A stretch of DNA of 64,000 nucleotides from positions 1,165,364 through 1,229,363 of the forward strand of contig OY754978.1 of assembly GCA_963576475.1 (NCBI GenBank). The letters run 5' to 3'. Below are positions 11,501 to 22,936 of this stretch, in pieces. Each line of letters starts with the position of its first letter. Position 1 is the stretch's first letter. The position numbers and the translations under genes are program-made. This stretch comes from Molanna angustata. Lineage: Eukaryota > Arthropoda > Insecta > Trichoptera > Molannidae. The notes below the pieces were generated by a model. The model was not told the origin of the DNA. It saw nothing but the letters and a program-made list of their open reading frames with translations, and did no database searches.

Positions 11501-14500
11501 GCACTAAGATTTTTCTGTATTTAATTTTACAACTAAGACTATTCTGAGTCGTTGCACCTATAAACAAAATGAATTTTTAAGTAAATACTTACTTTAAAAA
11601 TAATTTATTTGACATTAACCAATTGGCATTTTTAATAATTTTCATAAATACAAAAACAAAATTATTAACTCATTTTAACTCTTATCAATTACTTTTGTGA
11701 TTTATAATTTTTATATTTATGATACCTTCTATATATTTTTATATTTATTAAGCTGTGAGGCACCACCTTAGAATAGTGCTTCCACTCTATTATCACCATT
11801 TTCGGATGTCCCGTAAGAGCCGGGTAATCAAAAATACAACAGGCAACAATAACATCTCACTCAGTTCAGCAATGAGGTTCACCACTTATTTCCAATGTAG
11901 TACCTTTTAATGTGAGACGAGACTGGTATTTGGGCATACACGCATGTATCATGCTTCTAAGGTGTTTGTTATGATTTGATTTTGTCAGTTGGAGTTCTAT
12001 AATTTAAATTGTATTATAACTAAAATCAAAAGTCAATATAACCAACATTCCTATTGTTTGTTTTATCAGCTTTTGAAGTTTACAAAAAAGAGAAGATAAA
12101 GGGCAACAAGAAAGATAAAAAGAAGAAAAAGGAGGAAGAAGTGAACGAAAGATGTTACGATCCAGTCAGACTGTTGCAGGAAGCTGCCAAGAAGTTACAA
12201 GTTACATCTCTGTACAAGATATTATCTTATTATCAGTAAGTAACCTACATACTAGAAATAAACGGTCTTACTTATTTGATTTTGTTAAAAGCTTGACTCT
12301 CGTGATGTCTGAATAGAAATAATTATAAATAATAACTATAAATAACGATACTTCTATTATTAATTTAAATAAAGAAAAAATATTGGTCTTTCCTATATCG
12401 ATAACTGCCAACTTCACAGATTATCTATTGCCACATTTGTTTTTTCCTTATCTTTTGTTGTTATTTTATTGAAGTTTAAACAATTGATACATTTTATACT
12501 GTTTGTACGGTATCTAATATTGTTTGTAATTATTTTTAGTATTGTAGCACATAAATATAAGATGACCGCAGATAGGAGACAAGTTACAATGTCAACAGAT
12601 TATATAGCCATATAAAACAAAATATGTCCTTTTTCATTATCATCTTGTTGTGTTTATTTTAGATATTCCAAGGGACGCATCTCTATGAAAGATGAGGACA
12701 AAATTCCAATGATTCCAAAGAACACCTTCAACCATAATAACTTACCAGAGTTGTGGGACACAAACATCAAATGTCAAGACAAATACTTTATCAAAGCACA
12801 CAAGTGTATACTGGCCGCTAGATTGGAATATTTTGCTGGAATGTTCGCTCACAGTTGGTCTGAGGTTTGTTATTTAATTAATTTATCAATCTTTTGAAGC
12901 CCTAATTCTATTAATAACTAAAAATGGACTCTGAATATGCAATTGCACTGTGATCATATAGTTAACTATTCCTGTACAAATAGTTTATTGTCTATTAGCA
13001 ATTTCTTCTTACTATCTAGGGTTTTCAGCCCAAGAATTGTGAATATGGTAGAACTAATTTGCATAGTAAAATACAATATAATAACCAAATGAAAGAGTTA
13101 ATCGTAAATTCTGATACATTTCCTTTGAACTTTATGATTTTTTTTTCAAGATGTATTTGTGTACATACAGAATGAAATTTGATAATATACTTACCACATT
13201 ATTAATTTATTTTCAGAATTCCTCAGATTCAACCGTGTCGATGCCCATCAACAGCTCTCTGCTCCGACCTATAATTGATTTTCTCTACACTGACGAGTGT
13301 CCCGAATTGGAGAAGTCTGAAGATCTGGAATATCTCTGCAACATGCTGGTCATATCGGATCAACTCTTCATTTCCCGCCTCAGAGAGATGTGCGAGGTCA
13401 CCTTTTCCAAACTGCTGACTCTCAAGAATGTACCTGAAGTATTTCAATTGGCCAGCACGTACAACTGTCCCCAGCTAAAGAGATGTTGTATGGAATACAT
13501 TTCGTTAAATTTGCCCAGTCTATTAGAGAGCAAGTCCTTGGAGTCTATGTCAGCAGAATTGTTGTGTGATCTCACTAAATATTACAGCGATTTCAATCCA
13601 ATCATGAGCAGTCGCGTAATCACGCCATTTTATGATGCAGTATCTGACGAAACTGTAATTTCTAATACAAACATATTCCCTGTCGATTTGAATGATGAAT
13701 TTCACGAGGAAACATTAGACGATGTAAAAAAAGATCTCACAATGAGCAGCGGTGGTAAGAAGAGGAACAAACCTCGAAAGATCAGCTTCACAGAAAGTGA
13801 AAAAGCGCGAAAACGGAACGAATCTGTCAGTTCGATTGCTTCATTGGATCTGTCGTACGAAAATAAAAATGAAGATGTGACACTATCTCTCAGCAGAATA
13901 TCCCCTTCCGGAGAAACGTCCAAAATCAAAAATGACTGGGTGAAAGTTGACAGTGCGCAAAAAAAGCAACAAAAAATTGTCGAGGCACGCTTGAAAGTCA
14001 TTAATGCTGCCAAAGAAAACACTAGTATATTGGAAAATCATCCAGATTCCTTCACGAGACTCGTCAAACAAGACAATTCATACGATCGTAGCCTATCAGC
14101 CAGCAGTCCTCAGGATAGGAGTCCAATTTTGAGAAACACTGAGTCTCCGACTTCACCTCGTCACAGCGCAGTTTGGGACTTCGAACCGACGAATTCCCCG
14201 ACCGAATCCAGCAGGAACATACAGACCACTTTGAGCATCACAGTGGACAAAAAGCTCTCTCAAAAGCAGAGAAAAAAATTGGCGTTGGAAAGTAGGGACT
14301 CGTCTTTCTTAGCCGAGCAGTTGGACAAACTAAACATGAAGAAGGGAGTTTTGGGCGGGACAGTAAATGGCACGGAACCTTCAACAGATACGCCTCCAAT
14401 CATCAAACCCAATCCGTGGCAGAAAATACAAGTGCAACCGACGACATCTAACATGAAAAAAAACAAATTGAACTTTTCCGACATATTAGAAGATGAAAGG

Positions 14501-14768
14501 AAACAAAAAGAAAATCTCAGTAAAATGATGGCAAAACCTCTCGTGTTGACCCAGGTATTTTCTTACCATTACTTTCTTTTGTGTTTATAAATGTTTTTTC
14601 TTTGTTTTAATATTTAATATATTGTATTTTTAGTTGGAAGACAAAGCAATAGAGGAACTATTGAAGTTTTACAAAGCCGCATCGGATGATGATGACAAAA
14701 TAACAGTGAAAAGAGTTCAAACATATCAAATTGCCGCACCGCAGTGGATACATAAGACCTCCAAATAA
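8512..14768 (+). CDS. IBTK: IBTK, inhibitor of Bruton tyrosine kinase homologue (C-terminal 862 residues)
   Basis: Seven exons join in phase with GT-AG borders: 8512-8815, 9263-9385, 11137-11458, 12070-12235, 12663-12864, 13217-14554 and 14634-14768 (stop TAA). The order matches vertebrate IBTK: the end of the RCC1-like region (ITPQGEAFHG, HRAVNISGDSKGNNFAVLQ), BTB1 (HDVIIKVENRQFPAHKYVI), a Lys-rich linker after AFEVYKKEKIKG, BTB2 (FIKAHKCILAARLEYF, LYTDECPE), the BACK-like segment, a long Ser-rich disordered region with KLSQKQRKKLAL, and the tail ending in a W-x-H-K motif. Vertebrate IBTK is a CUL3 substrate adaptor of about 1,350 residues. The ankyrin and RCC1 exons, about 490 residues, are not found upstream in the window. 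The introns contain a 35-bp minisatellite and TE copies. Confidence 0.95.
9395..10410. repeat. 35-bp minisatellite in IBTK intron
   Basis: Tandem units of 35 bp, with core TTTTCCACTTTTCACTAGTA, span about 1 kb between IBTK exons 9263-9385 and 11137-11458. Units alternate irregularly between CACTAG and CAGTAG variants. The central units are nearly identical and the edges are degenerate, as expected for homogenisation by unequal exchange. A hairpin retroposon is inserted at 9548-9730. Confidence 0.95.
9548..9730 (+). mobile_element. Retroposed hairpin element copy 2, inside the minisatellite
   Basis: It belongs to the same family as the 276-711 copy. It is flanked by the 12-bp repeat ATAATTTTCCAC (9536-9547 and 9731-9742), although the minisatellite itself contains similar sequence. 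The left inverted arm again starts AATGGGTATTTTAAATC, here runs about 98 bases, and joins a shorter forward arm (about 34 bases) followed by TTATGGAATTCTACATATTC and an A-rich end. The two copies have the same outer boundary but different inner junctions. Confidence 0.85.
10962..11063. mobile_element. Short inverted-repeat element (about 100 bp), copy 1
   Basis: Ends AATATCTTGAACC and GGCTCAAGATATT are inverted repeats. The interior TTTTTGCTTCGTTGG and CTCGGCGAA match the element at 20221-20302. It is probably a small MITE. It lies in the IBTK intron, 70 bp before the acceptor of the 11137 exon. Confidence 0.6.
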
Positions 14769-14769
14769 A
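14764..14769 (+). promoter_or_regulatory. Poly(A) signal AATAAA overlapping the IBTK stop codon
   Basis: AATAAA overlaps the TAA stop of the last IBTK exon. Use of this site would give a very short 3' UTR. Other AATAAA-like sites further downstream could also serve. Confidence 0.4.
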
Positions 14770-14935
14770 ACATTTTATTTTGTTATTCAAATGTTCATCG
14801 TATTAAGTTGCTTCTCAGTAATAATTTATCTTATTTTTTTAATGCATAGATTTATATTTGAAGATGTGGAACCTCTCCATTCCAGAGAGCTTGGCAAGTT
14901 CAAATTAGTTTTTCTCATTACATACATACATATCA

Positions 14936-15394
14936 TCACGCCATGTCCCTTACGGGGTAAGCAGAGAGAATCGAGCGCCATACTTCTCTATTTTTGCACA
15001 CATGTCTGGCTTCCTTTACATCCATGCATCGTCTCATACATGCTCGTCGACTTTTCAAACTTTTTATGTTTCCTTCTTTCAAAATATCATTCACATGGTC
15101 ATGCCATCCCTTTCTGGGGCGACCTCTGCTATTCACTCCATCTCTTGCACCCATGTATATTTTTTTGGTCAGTCGTTCATCATTCATTCTTTCTATGTGT
15201 CCAAACCACCTTAAAGCATTCACTTTCATTTTACATATAATATCCTTCTTTATCTTGCATTCTCTCCTTATGTCCTCATTTTTCATTTTATCATATATCG
15301 TTCTATTACATACTATTCTTAGTGATCTCATTTCTACAGCATTTATTCTACTTTCATTTCTCATTAAAACTAAATAATCTGTTCCCGGATGCAC
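14936..15394 (-). mobile_element. RTE-like LINE, C-terminus of reverse transcriptase
   Basis: The minus strand encodes NEDIRRECKIKKDI, LRWFGHIERMNDERL and GRPRKGWHDHVNDIL, ending in a stop just past an AYPVRDMA tail. This is the C-terminal signature of RTE-type LINEs. The frame is open for 152 codons. It matches the fragments at 28255-28590 and 28831-29244. It lies in the IBTK 3' flank. Confidence 0.85.
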
Positions 15395-15399
15395 AATGG

Positions 15400-16660
15400 C
15401 TCATAGAATGAAAGAAAAATAAGTATTGTTCAGAATGTGAATCACAGATAACTAATTGAATCTCGATATCATTCTTATCGTAACCAATTATCATTATGTG
15501 TAAACTATTCAGCTACTGTCTATAATATAGGCCACAGATTTCAGTTAAATTTAATTTTTATCATTTATACATCTCACTAGAGTATTTACCAAATATTTTT
15601 TTTAGAATCTTCTAGGTATATTGAAAAAAATCTTCTCAAATATATTACTTCAATGTATATATTAAAACTAATTTGTTTCTTTTGCATAATGAGAGGAACC
15701 ATTGAATATTTTTTTATAAACATAAATCTGCACATCATGCTTTCGCTTATTTCTAATTCATATTTTATTGAAAGTGGTATCAATATAAACATCACTTTAT
15801 ATTATGTAATAATGAATTATACAATTTTATATAGAAATCACAAATAAAATATATTGCAAATTGCTAATGATGGCAAAATTTCAATTATTCTTTAATTAAG
15901 AAAATGGATGAAATTGAAATCATTTTTACCAACTGGATTTCGCATGATGGCAATATCAAATCAACCTAGGAGTAAAGCAGCCTAGGTCAATTACTAGAAT
16001 ATTTCACCATTATATATTTAAGATGCAAATTAAACTTTATCCAGATTTGTGAACAATGAGTAAATTATTATATATACTATGTTACATTGTGTTATATTTT
16101 TTGTATATCATGTATCATTAAGATTTATATTTCATGTTTGTCATATTGAACATATTTCAAATCATATACTTTATTATATAAAACATAAATGAATTTTTAC
16201 TATATTAGATCTACTACAAACTCACACTTCGCTGTATCAATATGAATATTAATAAATAATAAAAAAATATTTGTTCTCTTATTTATTCAATAATATTAAC
16301 AATCATAACTAAATCTATCGTCCTTAGGTACAATTTTATAAATTATACAATGATAGCGTATCTGAACTTTTTGTTATAAATGGCGAAAATTATACATAAC
16401 AGAATACAAAAACGAGTTTTAATTTGACAAATTCTGAACAGTAACTATTGCATTATTTATTTAGTAAAATCCTATTTTAAATTAGAAAGAGTAAAAATTT
16501 GTTTTGAATCAACATTTTTTTATTCACAACTATTTTGTTGTATCAATACTCAAGCACCTTATCACAAATTTATAGACAGTGTCCTTTTTTAAAAGTTTTT
16601 CAAACATATTGGACAAAATAGCTGAGAACATATGGTATAAAAACAAAGTATTTTATTTAG
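15400..16660. other. AT-rich intergenic DNA, no supported gene
   Basis: Short ORFs here are A/T-rich and lack splice context or recognisable domains. Nothing is supported between the LINE tail and the candidate exon at 16667. Confidence 0.5.
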
Positions 16661-16666
16661 TTCAGT

Positions 16667-16756
16667 CGTACATTATTATTCTTTCTGGTTAACAATAACA
16701 ACAAGTTTTTCTTCAACAAAGATTCAAATGCATCATCTCTTCGATATAAATATTGT
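16667..16756 (-). CDS. Candidate terminal coding exon of an unknown minus-strand gene
   Basis: On the minus strand a good polypyrimidine tract and TTTCAG acceptor precede about 29 codons containing YLYRRDDAFESLLKKNLLL, then TAA overlapped by AATAAA (16662-16667 on the plus strand). The combination of acceptor, open frame, stop and poly(A) signal looks like a last exon. No matching upstream exon was found before the complete mS37 gene at 18.2 kb, so it may be chance. Confidence 0.25.
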
Positions 16757-16921
16757 CTGAAAAAAAAACAATAATATTAAAAATGGGATATAATACTAAT
16801 ATAGTTTCCAGCAAATAACTTGAATATTTTAGTTGTGGAGGGGAGCAGTATGCACATATACCAACTAAGAAAAAAAACACTAATTTGCGCACCCCACGTA
16901 ACATACTCAAGTTATTTGCCA

Positions 16922-17322
16922 TCATCAATCATCATCATCCTCAGTGTTACAACCCTTGGTGGGTCCTAGCTGCCTCCAAGAATGTTCTCCAAACTGCTCT
17001 ATTGTTGGCTGCCGTCCAACACCCTTTGTTAATCAACATACGGGTTGTTAATCAACACCCTTTTTGGGAGCTCCAGATCATCCATACGGCGTACATGACC
17101 CAACCAGCGTAGTCTGCTAATCTTAATAAACTTGACCATCATTAATTGGTCCATATATTCTGCGTAAGATTTTTCTTTCAAAGGCGTCCAGTCTGTTTTC
17201 ATCGTACTTGGCTAATGTCCAAGTCTCCGAGGCATATGTTAAAACTGGTCTAATTTGTTGTCTTGTATAGTGTGGTTTTAGTTTTTCTGGACAATAGGCG
17301 TGATTTCAATTGTCCAATGAGA
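16922..17322 (-). mobile_element. LINE 3' fragment with 14-bp target duplication
   Basis: It is bounded by CAAGTTATTTGCCA at 16908-16921 and 17323-17336. The minus strand reads PVLTYASETWTLAKYDENRL, FERKILRRIYGPIN and a diverged RLRWVGHVRRMDD, the RTE-like C-terminus, with the 3' UTR ending in TGATGATGATTGATGATGG. The insertion is 5'-truncated. Confidence 0.85.
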
Positions 17323-17658
17323 CAAGTTATTTGCCACTAACTATATATTTTATAATTAGTTCATTGGAATTATATTTCATATTTTTTCTGCCTAGCAACA
17401 ATTACTTACACTGTTATGATATTTATATTTAAGTCCTCTAATAAAGAGTATGGAATACACTGTTGAGTAATATCCGTGAATGAACATGAATGCAGAGTGA
17501 CGTACATCTCTTTGTATTGATTTAAGTAGATAGTATGTGTATGAGAGAACTCAAGCGATGAAAACTAATTTATATTAGAGCTTCATAAGTCTCAACGAGG
17601 AGTTAAACATATTAATATCACTCATACTGAAGTTCAAGTATGTATTTTATATGAAGAA

Positions 17659-17975
17659 ATAATTTTAGTTTGTCGATCGACAATTCTTGATAAAACTCCA
17701 TTGTACGTAGATATATTACAAATATAAAAAAATACCTATTTGGTATTGGTTCTATTGAAATTTATTTTTGATTATCGACACGTTTCGTGCAAGGCACATC
17801 GTCAGAATAATACTCTACAAGACAAACTAGTGGTGGTGGTTATATACAAAATTAAGTCTCAGTCTTGTAGAGTATTATTCTGACGATGTGCCTTGCACGA
17901 AACGCGTCGATAATCAAATAAATTTCAATGGAACTCATACCAAGTATTTTTTTTTATATTTGTAATATATCTACA
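17659..17975 (-). mobile_element. Retroposed hairpin element copy 3
   Basis: A 12-bp repeat TTATATGAAGAA (17647-17658 and 17976-17987) bounds 317 bp. Long inverted arms run from about 17704 to 17825 and 17860 to 17975 and share TTGTAGAGTATTATTCTGAC and GATGTGCCTTGCACGAAACG. Next to the outer arm end, the minus strand reads ATGGAGTTTTATC, a variant of the family box, then a tail of about 40 bases. The arm sequence is unrelated to copies 1 and 2. Confidence 0.8.
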
Positions 17976-18200
17976 TTATATGAAGAAGTTTAGACTAGCA
18001 TTAGTGATACAAATATTGGGAAGACTAATTAAATTTGCCAGCCGTATCAGTCTTGTTGACACCTGCAGAGCAATTGTTATATGTCAGAGCAGAATTATCC
18101 TTTTTAAATTAAACACTAATTTTTACCAAGATTTAACCTATCTTACAACAGATAAATAATAATAATTAGAAACTCAAAGTACCTGAATATGAAGGTGAAG

Positions 18201-18584
18201 TTACTTTTGAACTTTAGGAGGAATGGCAGGAAATTTTCTAATAAACTGATTCAATTGTAAATGTGTCAGTTTCTTTTCTCCCGGAGTTATTCGTCCCTTC
18301 TTTTCTTCTTCGTCTTTCAATGCCGACGTTTTCAAATAGGTCGAGAAACATGACTGGAAACCGTTGATCTCTTTAGAGCACAGCGCCTGATCGAAATCGT
18401 TTGTTTTAAGACATGAAAACAGTACAGCCATTTCTTGAAGGCAAGCTACATTGCTAGTTCTCACACCTTTTCCAGAAACCCGGTTCTTTAAAGTGAGCGG
18501 CAATAACTCTTGAAATGGCACTTTATCTACCCTTTGAGGTAAACGAGATGATCTGCTTTTAAATAATTGATTCGTGAGTCTCAT
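18201..18584 (-). CDS. CHCHD1: Mitochondrial small-subunit ribosomal protein mS37 (CHCHD1)
   Basis: A single-exon frame of 127 codons plus stop. It has a twin CX9C motif: CLQEMAVLFSC at residues 48-58 and CSKEINGFQSC at residues 69-79, the CHCH fold oxidised by the Mia40 pathway. The region around it (LKNRVSGKG before; LNQFIRKFPAIPPK at the C-terminus) matches the layout of vertebrate CHCHD1/mS37, which is about 118 residues. It is expected in the mitochondrial matrix as part of the 28S ribosomal subunit. The N-terminus is basic. Neighbouring genes are functionally unrelated. It is intact with no anomalies. Confidence 0.9.
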   Translation of the reverse strand: MRLTNQLFKSRSSRLPQRVDKVPFQELLPLTLKNRVSGKGVRTSNVACLQEMAVLFSCLKTNDFDQALCSKEINGFQSCFSTYLKTSALKDEEEKKGRITPGEKKLTHLQLNQFIRKFPAIPPKVQK

Positions 18585-18882
18585 ATTTCTGTACAGAATT
18601 AGATGAATTATTACTGAAATGTCACAAATTAAAATTAGGTTATGTGTTATGCCTCTTTTCTATGTGTTATGCAAACATCGGTATTCTATCTTTTGTCTCT
18701 GGATTTCTGCTGTCAAATGAACATATATTGCCATATAATGATTATTTTTTATTAAAATAAAAAATAAATATTCCATAAAATATTTTTATCGTTGATAAAA
18801 TCTTCCTCAGCGGAAAACCTATGTACAAGTATCAAAAGCGATGCAACCTCCCGTTTTTTGGTAAAAAATAATACCTATCAAA

Positions 18883-18960
18883 GTTTAGGTGGTTCGATAG
18901 CAGAGGGGTAAGACGCGGTTTCAAATCCTGTCTCTGCTGATTTCGTTCGCTCAATACATA
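18883..18960 (+). mobile_element. tRNA-like SINE head, degenerate
   Basis: TAGGTGGTTCGATAGCAGAG followed by GGTTTCAAATCCTGTC and GATTTCGTTCGCTC resembles the SINE family B head and the start of its body. A poor A box and a shortened length argue against a functional tRNA. Confidence 0.5.
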
Positions 18961-19039
18961 CATTGATTTACTTAGTAAAGGAAATGTATAGGGATATGCA
19001 CAATATTTTTGTTTCAACGGCTTAGTCATTCTTCATTAA

Positions 19040-19915
19040 AAAATATAATAAAACCTTGTTATGCCCGAAAAAAATAATGCCGAAAAACAATGATTTTTAT
19101 TTTGTTCCACGGCAACATTTCGGAAAACAGCTAGCGCTCGTTGCGGGCGAAAAACGGAACTTGCAGCTAGCACGCGCTATGGCACGCGCTCTCTTGGCAT
19201 TCGACGCTGGTGGAGGACGGACGGTTTGGTGTGACGCCGTCATCGGTCGACACGTGCTCCCGATGGCGGCCATAATTTTGACGGCGCAGGAGGTCTGTGT
19301 AACAGGACCCGTCACGCGCATGGACGCTGATGGTGCCCCAGAACCAAGATGAGGGCATCAACAGGACAGGAGGTTGGAGGCAGAGCGCAGTGTGGGGCCA
19401 CCGCGTAGGGAACGCGGCGGCTCGCAGATTGGACCACGAAGGGCAATCCGTGTCGTCTGGGGCGTCGGTTCGCCTCCGGTGAGGTCCCGGCTGGTATGCC
19501 ACCTCTGTCGAGATGCGTCGTCATAGCGTGCCGTGGGGCACAGAGCCAGCCATGGGTGACGGTCTGGAGGAGGAGATCAGGAGGAGAAGAAGAAACCACG
19601 CCGGACACGAGGAAGACCTGCTAGCCTGACGCAGAGGCTGGGCCCCACCGAACTACAGTCACCACGTGGAAGACAGTGACATGCCTGGAGGAAGGATGTC
19701 GCTGTACCCTGGGGCGGTATATTCTGGTCGGCGTCTTTTCGTGTGTTCGCGTGTGTTTGACAGTTCGTTTCGGTAGATGCCACGTCGTTTTGTTATGTTA
19801 TTTGTACTCTGTTGTTGTTGTGTTTGTTTGTTTGTTTTTTTTTTATTATTTATTTACCATGGACGAACAATGTTGATATTATAAATAAAAAAGCGCCGTA
19901 CTAAAACAAATTTTT
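19040..19915 (+). mobile_element. GC-rich island, probable LINE 3' region (family not identified)
   Basis: This stretch is markedly GC-richer than its surroundings. Overlapping open frames occur on both strands, with Arg/Gly-rich translations and no domain I recognise. It ends at about 19895 in AATAAAAAAGCGCCG and an A-rich stretch, as a retroposed 3' UTR might. The compositional shift suggests a recent insertion. A CpG-island promoter is the alternative, but no gene start is visible at either edge. Confidence 0.4.
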
Positions 19916-20220
19916 AAGTGTCGCCATCATTTGTCTCCTTTTCTTCCTCACATTGGCTTTGATGTTTCCTCGTGGTAGACGAGAGGTCTCATCAACCTCG
20001 ACAAGATTACAAATGAAATAAAAATGCTTGCTTTCAAACAATAATCGTGAATGTATATTATGAATTTATTCATGGTTTTTAAGGCAGTAGTTTACAACTG
20101 GAAAGCTACATCAAAATGGGTGTGGTGGAGTTCTCTTTGAAAGATGAACTAAATAAATATTAATAGCGTCTTCAAAATAATAATCATTGCTATATTAGTA
20201 GTATAGTTATCGGATAACAA

Positions 20221-20302
20221 CTTGAACCAGAGACGAGCGTAAATTTATCTTTTTGCTTGGTTGGTGCAAACCGCTACCCTCGACGGCGAACAGGCTCAAG
20301 AG
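20221..20302. mobile_element. Short inverted-repeat element, copy 2
   Basis: CTTGAACCAG at the left and CAGGCTCAAG at the right, with interior TTTTTGCTTGGTTGG and CGACGGCGAA, match the element at 10962-11063. It lies about 400 bp upstream of the NEURL2 start. Confidence 0.55.
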
Positions 20303-20707
20303 GTTTGACGGAAACTATATAAGGGTTTGACTTCCCATTCTTTTCGTCGTCATGGCGTCGACGTCGAATGGACGTCGCCATGCCATTTTTTAAATTTATT
20401 TTATCAAATATTTTGTTATTCAAAAAATATAAATATAAGGCCAAAAATTCTCGAGAATAAAATTACAAAATTTGTTAGCCTGAAATATTTTGTACCTTAT
20501 CAAGAAATTAATATTTAATATCTATGGTCTTCTGCAAAAATATTTACAATAAGTCGCGCATACACGAGTGTCATTTCTTTTGATTATAATGAATTCTTAA
20601 CATTTATTTCATAAGTACAATGAGTCCCGTTAGTTATTTAGCTTTATAAGATAACATTGTAATATATAGATTTATGTTTATCGTTAGCTGTGTTAAATTC
20701 GACTAAA

Positions 20708-22936
20708 ATGTTGTCAAGATTCCACCCGTTTCACGGGTCCAACATTATTCTCCGCGAAGATAATACGGTCGCTTACAGAAAAGCGAGTTTCGCTAATGCG
20801 TTAACATTCAGCGAAAAGCCACTGCTACCCGGAGAGATCTTTTTGGTTGAAATAGAACTCAACGAAAGAGGATGGAGCGGTTATATGAGGCTTGGTCTAA
20901 CACTTCTCGATCCTCAAACTGCCGCGATAGGGAATCGTGGTTTGCCACAGTATGCGCTGCCGGATTTGGCAAATATGGGAACCTCGTGGGTATTTCCCAT
21001 ATCCAAGACGCAAAACAACGTTCTCATTCAGTTGGTTAACGAAGGAAACTCACAAAGAGGGGAGGGCTGCAGTAGTCAATCGTTTCTGGGAGACGGACAC
21101 GCCGTTAAAACTCCACGAGGGTTTATATCTAAACTAGTTTTGAAGCCTCCGTCGCAGAGTGGTATGCCTCAGGATATTCTTCCCACAGACGCTGGGAGCA
21201 GGATCGGTGTATTCTTTGTTCCCTTAAACAAACAGAATGGTGATGAGAATGATCTGGCCGAGATGCACTTTATAATAAACGGAGAGGACCAGGGGCCTTG
21301 TACCAAGGATATTCCTTACAAAAAGGGACCACTACACGCTGTTGTTGATGTATATGGCACAACAAAGCAAGTCAAAATTGTTCAATTATATGGAGGTACA
21401 TATACAATATGTTTTTTTTTATTGATAACTTGATCTTCATGTGAATACTTATTATGTAATATTAGATTCTTCATGGTATCTGCAGAGAGACTAGCGTCTG
21501 GCGACAGATGAATCAAGGGAAAATTTTACGGGATGCAATAAAACACGACAACGAAATAATAGTATGAAGTGTACGTAAATCACATTCCCTCAATTTTATC
21601 GTTAGGTTCAGTTAGTCTTTAATAATAATAGCTCGCGTGAATGAGTTGCTTTATTTTTTTTTATTTTATTTTTTAATACATAGTAAACTTTTTCCTAACC
21701 TCAACTGGCCATGGTGTTGATAAAATTATTGCTGCAACTAATTTACATTCAATTTATAGAGAATCTCACGCTATTATGATTAAAGAATAACTAAACCTAA
21801 CCTAACTTAACCAAAAAATTAACGGGAATGGAGATTTACGTACACATTATACTATAATTTTGTCGTCGTATTTTATTACATCCCGTATATTTTTCATTTA
21901 GGTTTAGTTAGAGTTAAATTTTAATAGTGATGCTTTATAAATTGAATAGAAATTGGTCGCAGGAAAAATGTTATCAACACCTTTGCCATTTGAAGTTAGG
22001 AATAAGTTTATTATGTATTTGCATTTGACCACATTTTTTAAATAACTTATATTTCTCAACATATTATTTACGTAGTTGTAAGATACTTACTATTTTTAAT
22101 ACTATTTATTTAGTTAAATATTTGTGAGGACGCATATTTCCGACTTCCGTCCTTTGATCCGTTTGTCACCGGATGTTTGTCGCAGAGAGAACCGAATGCC
22201 TAGCACTAAGGTCCTGGAAAGCAACTATCACTTAGGTATTTTACATATACTTCATAAATTTCCAGTCTTCCAAATATTCTGAGATATTATAATGGGCTTT
22301 CTTAAGAAGCTTTTGTTTAACATAATTTTTGAATTTTGAAAATGATAACACAACCACGTCACTTGGTAATTTATTATAAAAACGTACGGTCTGACCTATG
22401 AATAATAATAATAAATACTTCCTTGTACCCTGCACAAGTGGCGAGTTTATTGCCGTATGGCAATTTCTTCCAATTAACCAGTGTTTCCAGCCCAGAGAAG
22501 CAATATTTGCGTGAGAAATGAATTTAAATAAATTTCTCCTCTGCTGGGAATCAAACCCAGAACGCCCGCACGGAAACCGAACGGCTTACCAACTGTGCCA
22601 CGGCGGTTGGCTGATGAATGATTTATTTACTTTATGTAGCCTAGTAGTGGGAACAATGCATAAATGCTTATATTAGCGGCATTTATAATTTGCTGAACGA
22701 AATCGATCAAGGCAGAATTCCAATTCATGACTACTGGATTAATGGTCCAGCGCACTAACTCTTCTGCCAGTATATATTTAAAATTTTCAGTTGTTTTAAT
22801 ATTCTCATTTTGTTTATTTCCAGTTAAAACTCTTCAAAATGTATGCCGAGATGCCATTCTTCAGTATGTGAGCATACATTCAGTGAAGCATCTTCCTCTA
22901 CCCAAATGTATGAAGGAATATCTCCTACAAGTCTGA
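20708..22936 (+). CDS. NEURL2: NEURL2, Neuralized-like protein 2 (NHR domain plus SOCS box)
   Basis: Two exons: 20708-21395 (donor GGAG|GTACAT) and 22824-22936 (acceptor TTTCCAG), phase 1, 266 residues; vertebrate NEURL2/Ozz has about 285. I chose the ATG at 20708 ([10 protein letters not shown]); the in-frame codon at 20690 is GTG. Residues of about 5-225 form a Neuralized homology repeat ([44 protein letters not shown]). The last 38 residues form a SOCS box ([21 protein letters not shown]). The protein should act as substrate adaptor of an Elongin-BC/CUL5-type ubiquitin ligase. The intron holds a foldback element, a LINE tail and two SINEs. Confidence 0.95.
21529..21885. mobile_element. TA-flanked foldback element in NEURL2 intron
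   Basis: Arms of about 80-90 bp start CGGGATGCAATAAAACACGA and end with the diverged complement ATTACATCCCG. TA flanks both ends. The arms include GAACCTAAC/GGTTCAGTTAG-like sequence, which explains the CCTAA runs here. A related fragment occurs at about 48420-48490. Confidence 0.7.
22241..22440 (-). mobile_element. LINE C-terminal fragment
   Basis: The minus strand reads [32 protein letters not shown] and NISEYLEDW, then stop. This is the generic end of a Jockey/R1-like reverse transcriptase ORF. It lies in the NEURL2 intron. Confidence 0.7.
22441..22613 (-). mobile_element. tRNA-derived SINE, family C
   Basis: The minus-strand head is CGCCGTGGCACAGTTGGTAA (A box) and GGGTTTGATTCCCAGC (B box). 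The body is TTTCTCACGCAAATATTGC. It is distinct in head and body from families A, B and D. Confidence 0.8.
22620..22771 (-). mobile_element. tRNA-derived SINE, family B (diverged)
   Basis: The minus strand has CTGGCAGAAGAGTTAGTGCG and a decayed B box, then AAGCATTTATGCATTGTTCC in the body. It is next to the family C copy, in the NEURL2 intron. Confidence 0.7.

Noticed and set aside
13229..14484. Minus-strand ORFs opposite the large IBTK exon
   Set aside because: They are shadow frames of a well-supported plus-strand coding exon.
15002..15377. Hydrophobic plus-strand ORFs resembling membrane proteins
   Set aside because: They are antisense to the RTE reverse-transcriptase tail. The same artefact appears at 28136-28647 and 28847-29260.
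20937..21137. Second frame inside NEURL2 exon 1
   Set aside because: It overlaps the NHR domain in another frame and has no domain or start context.
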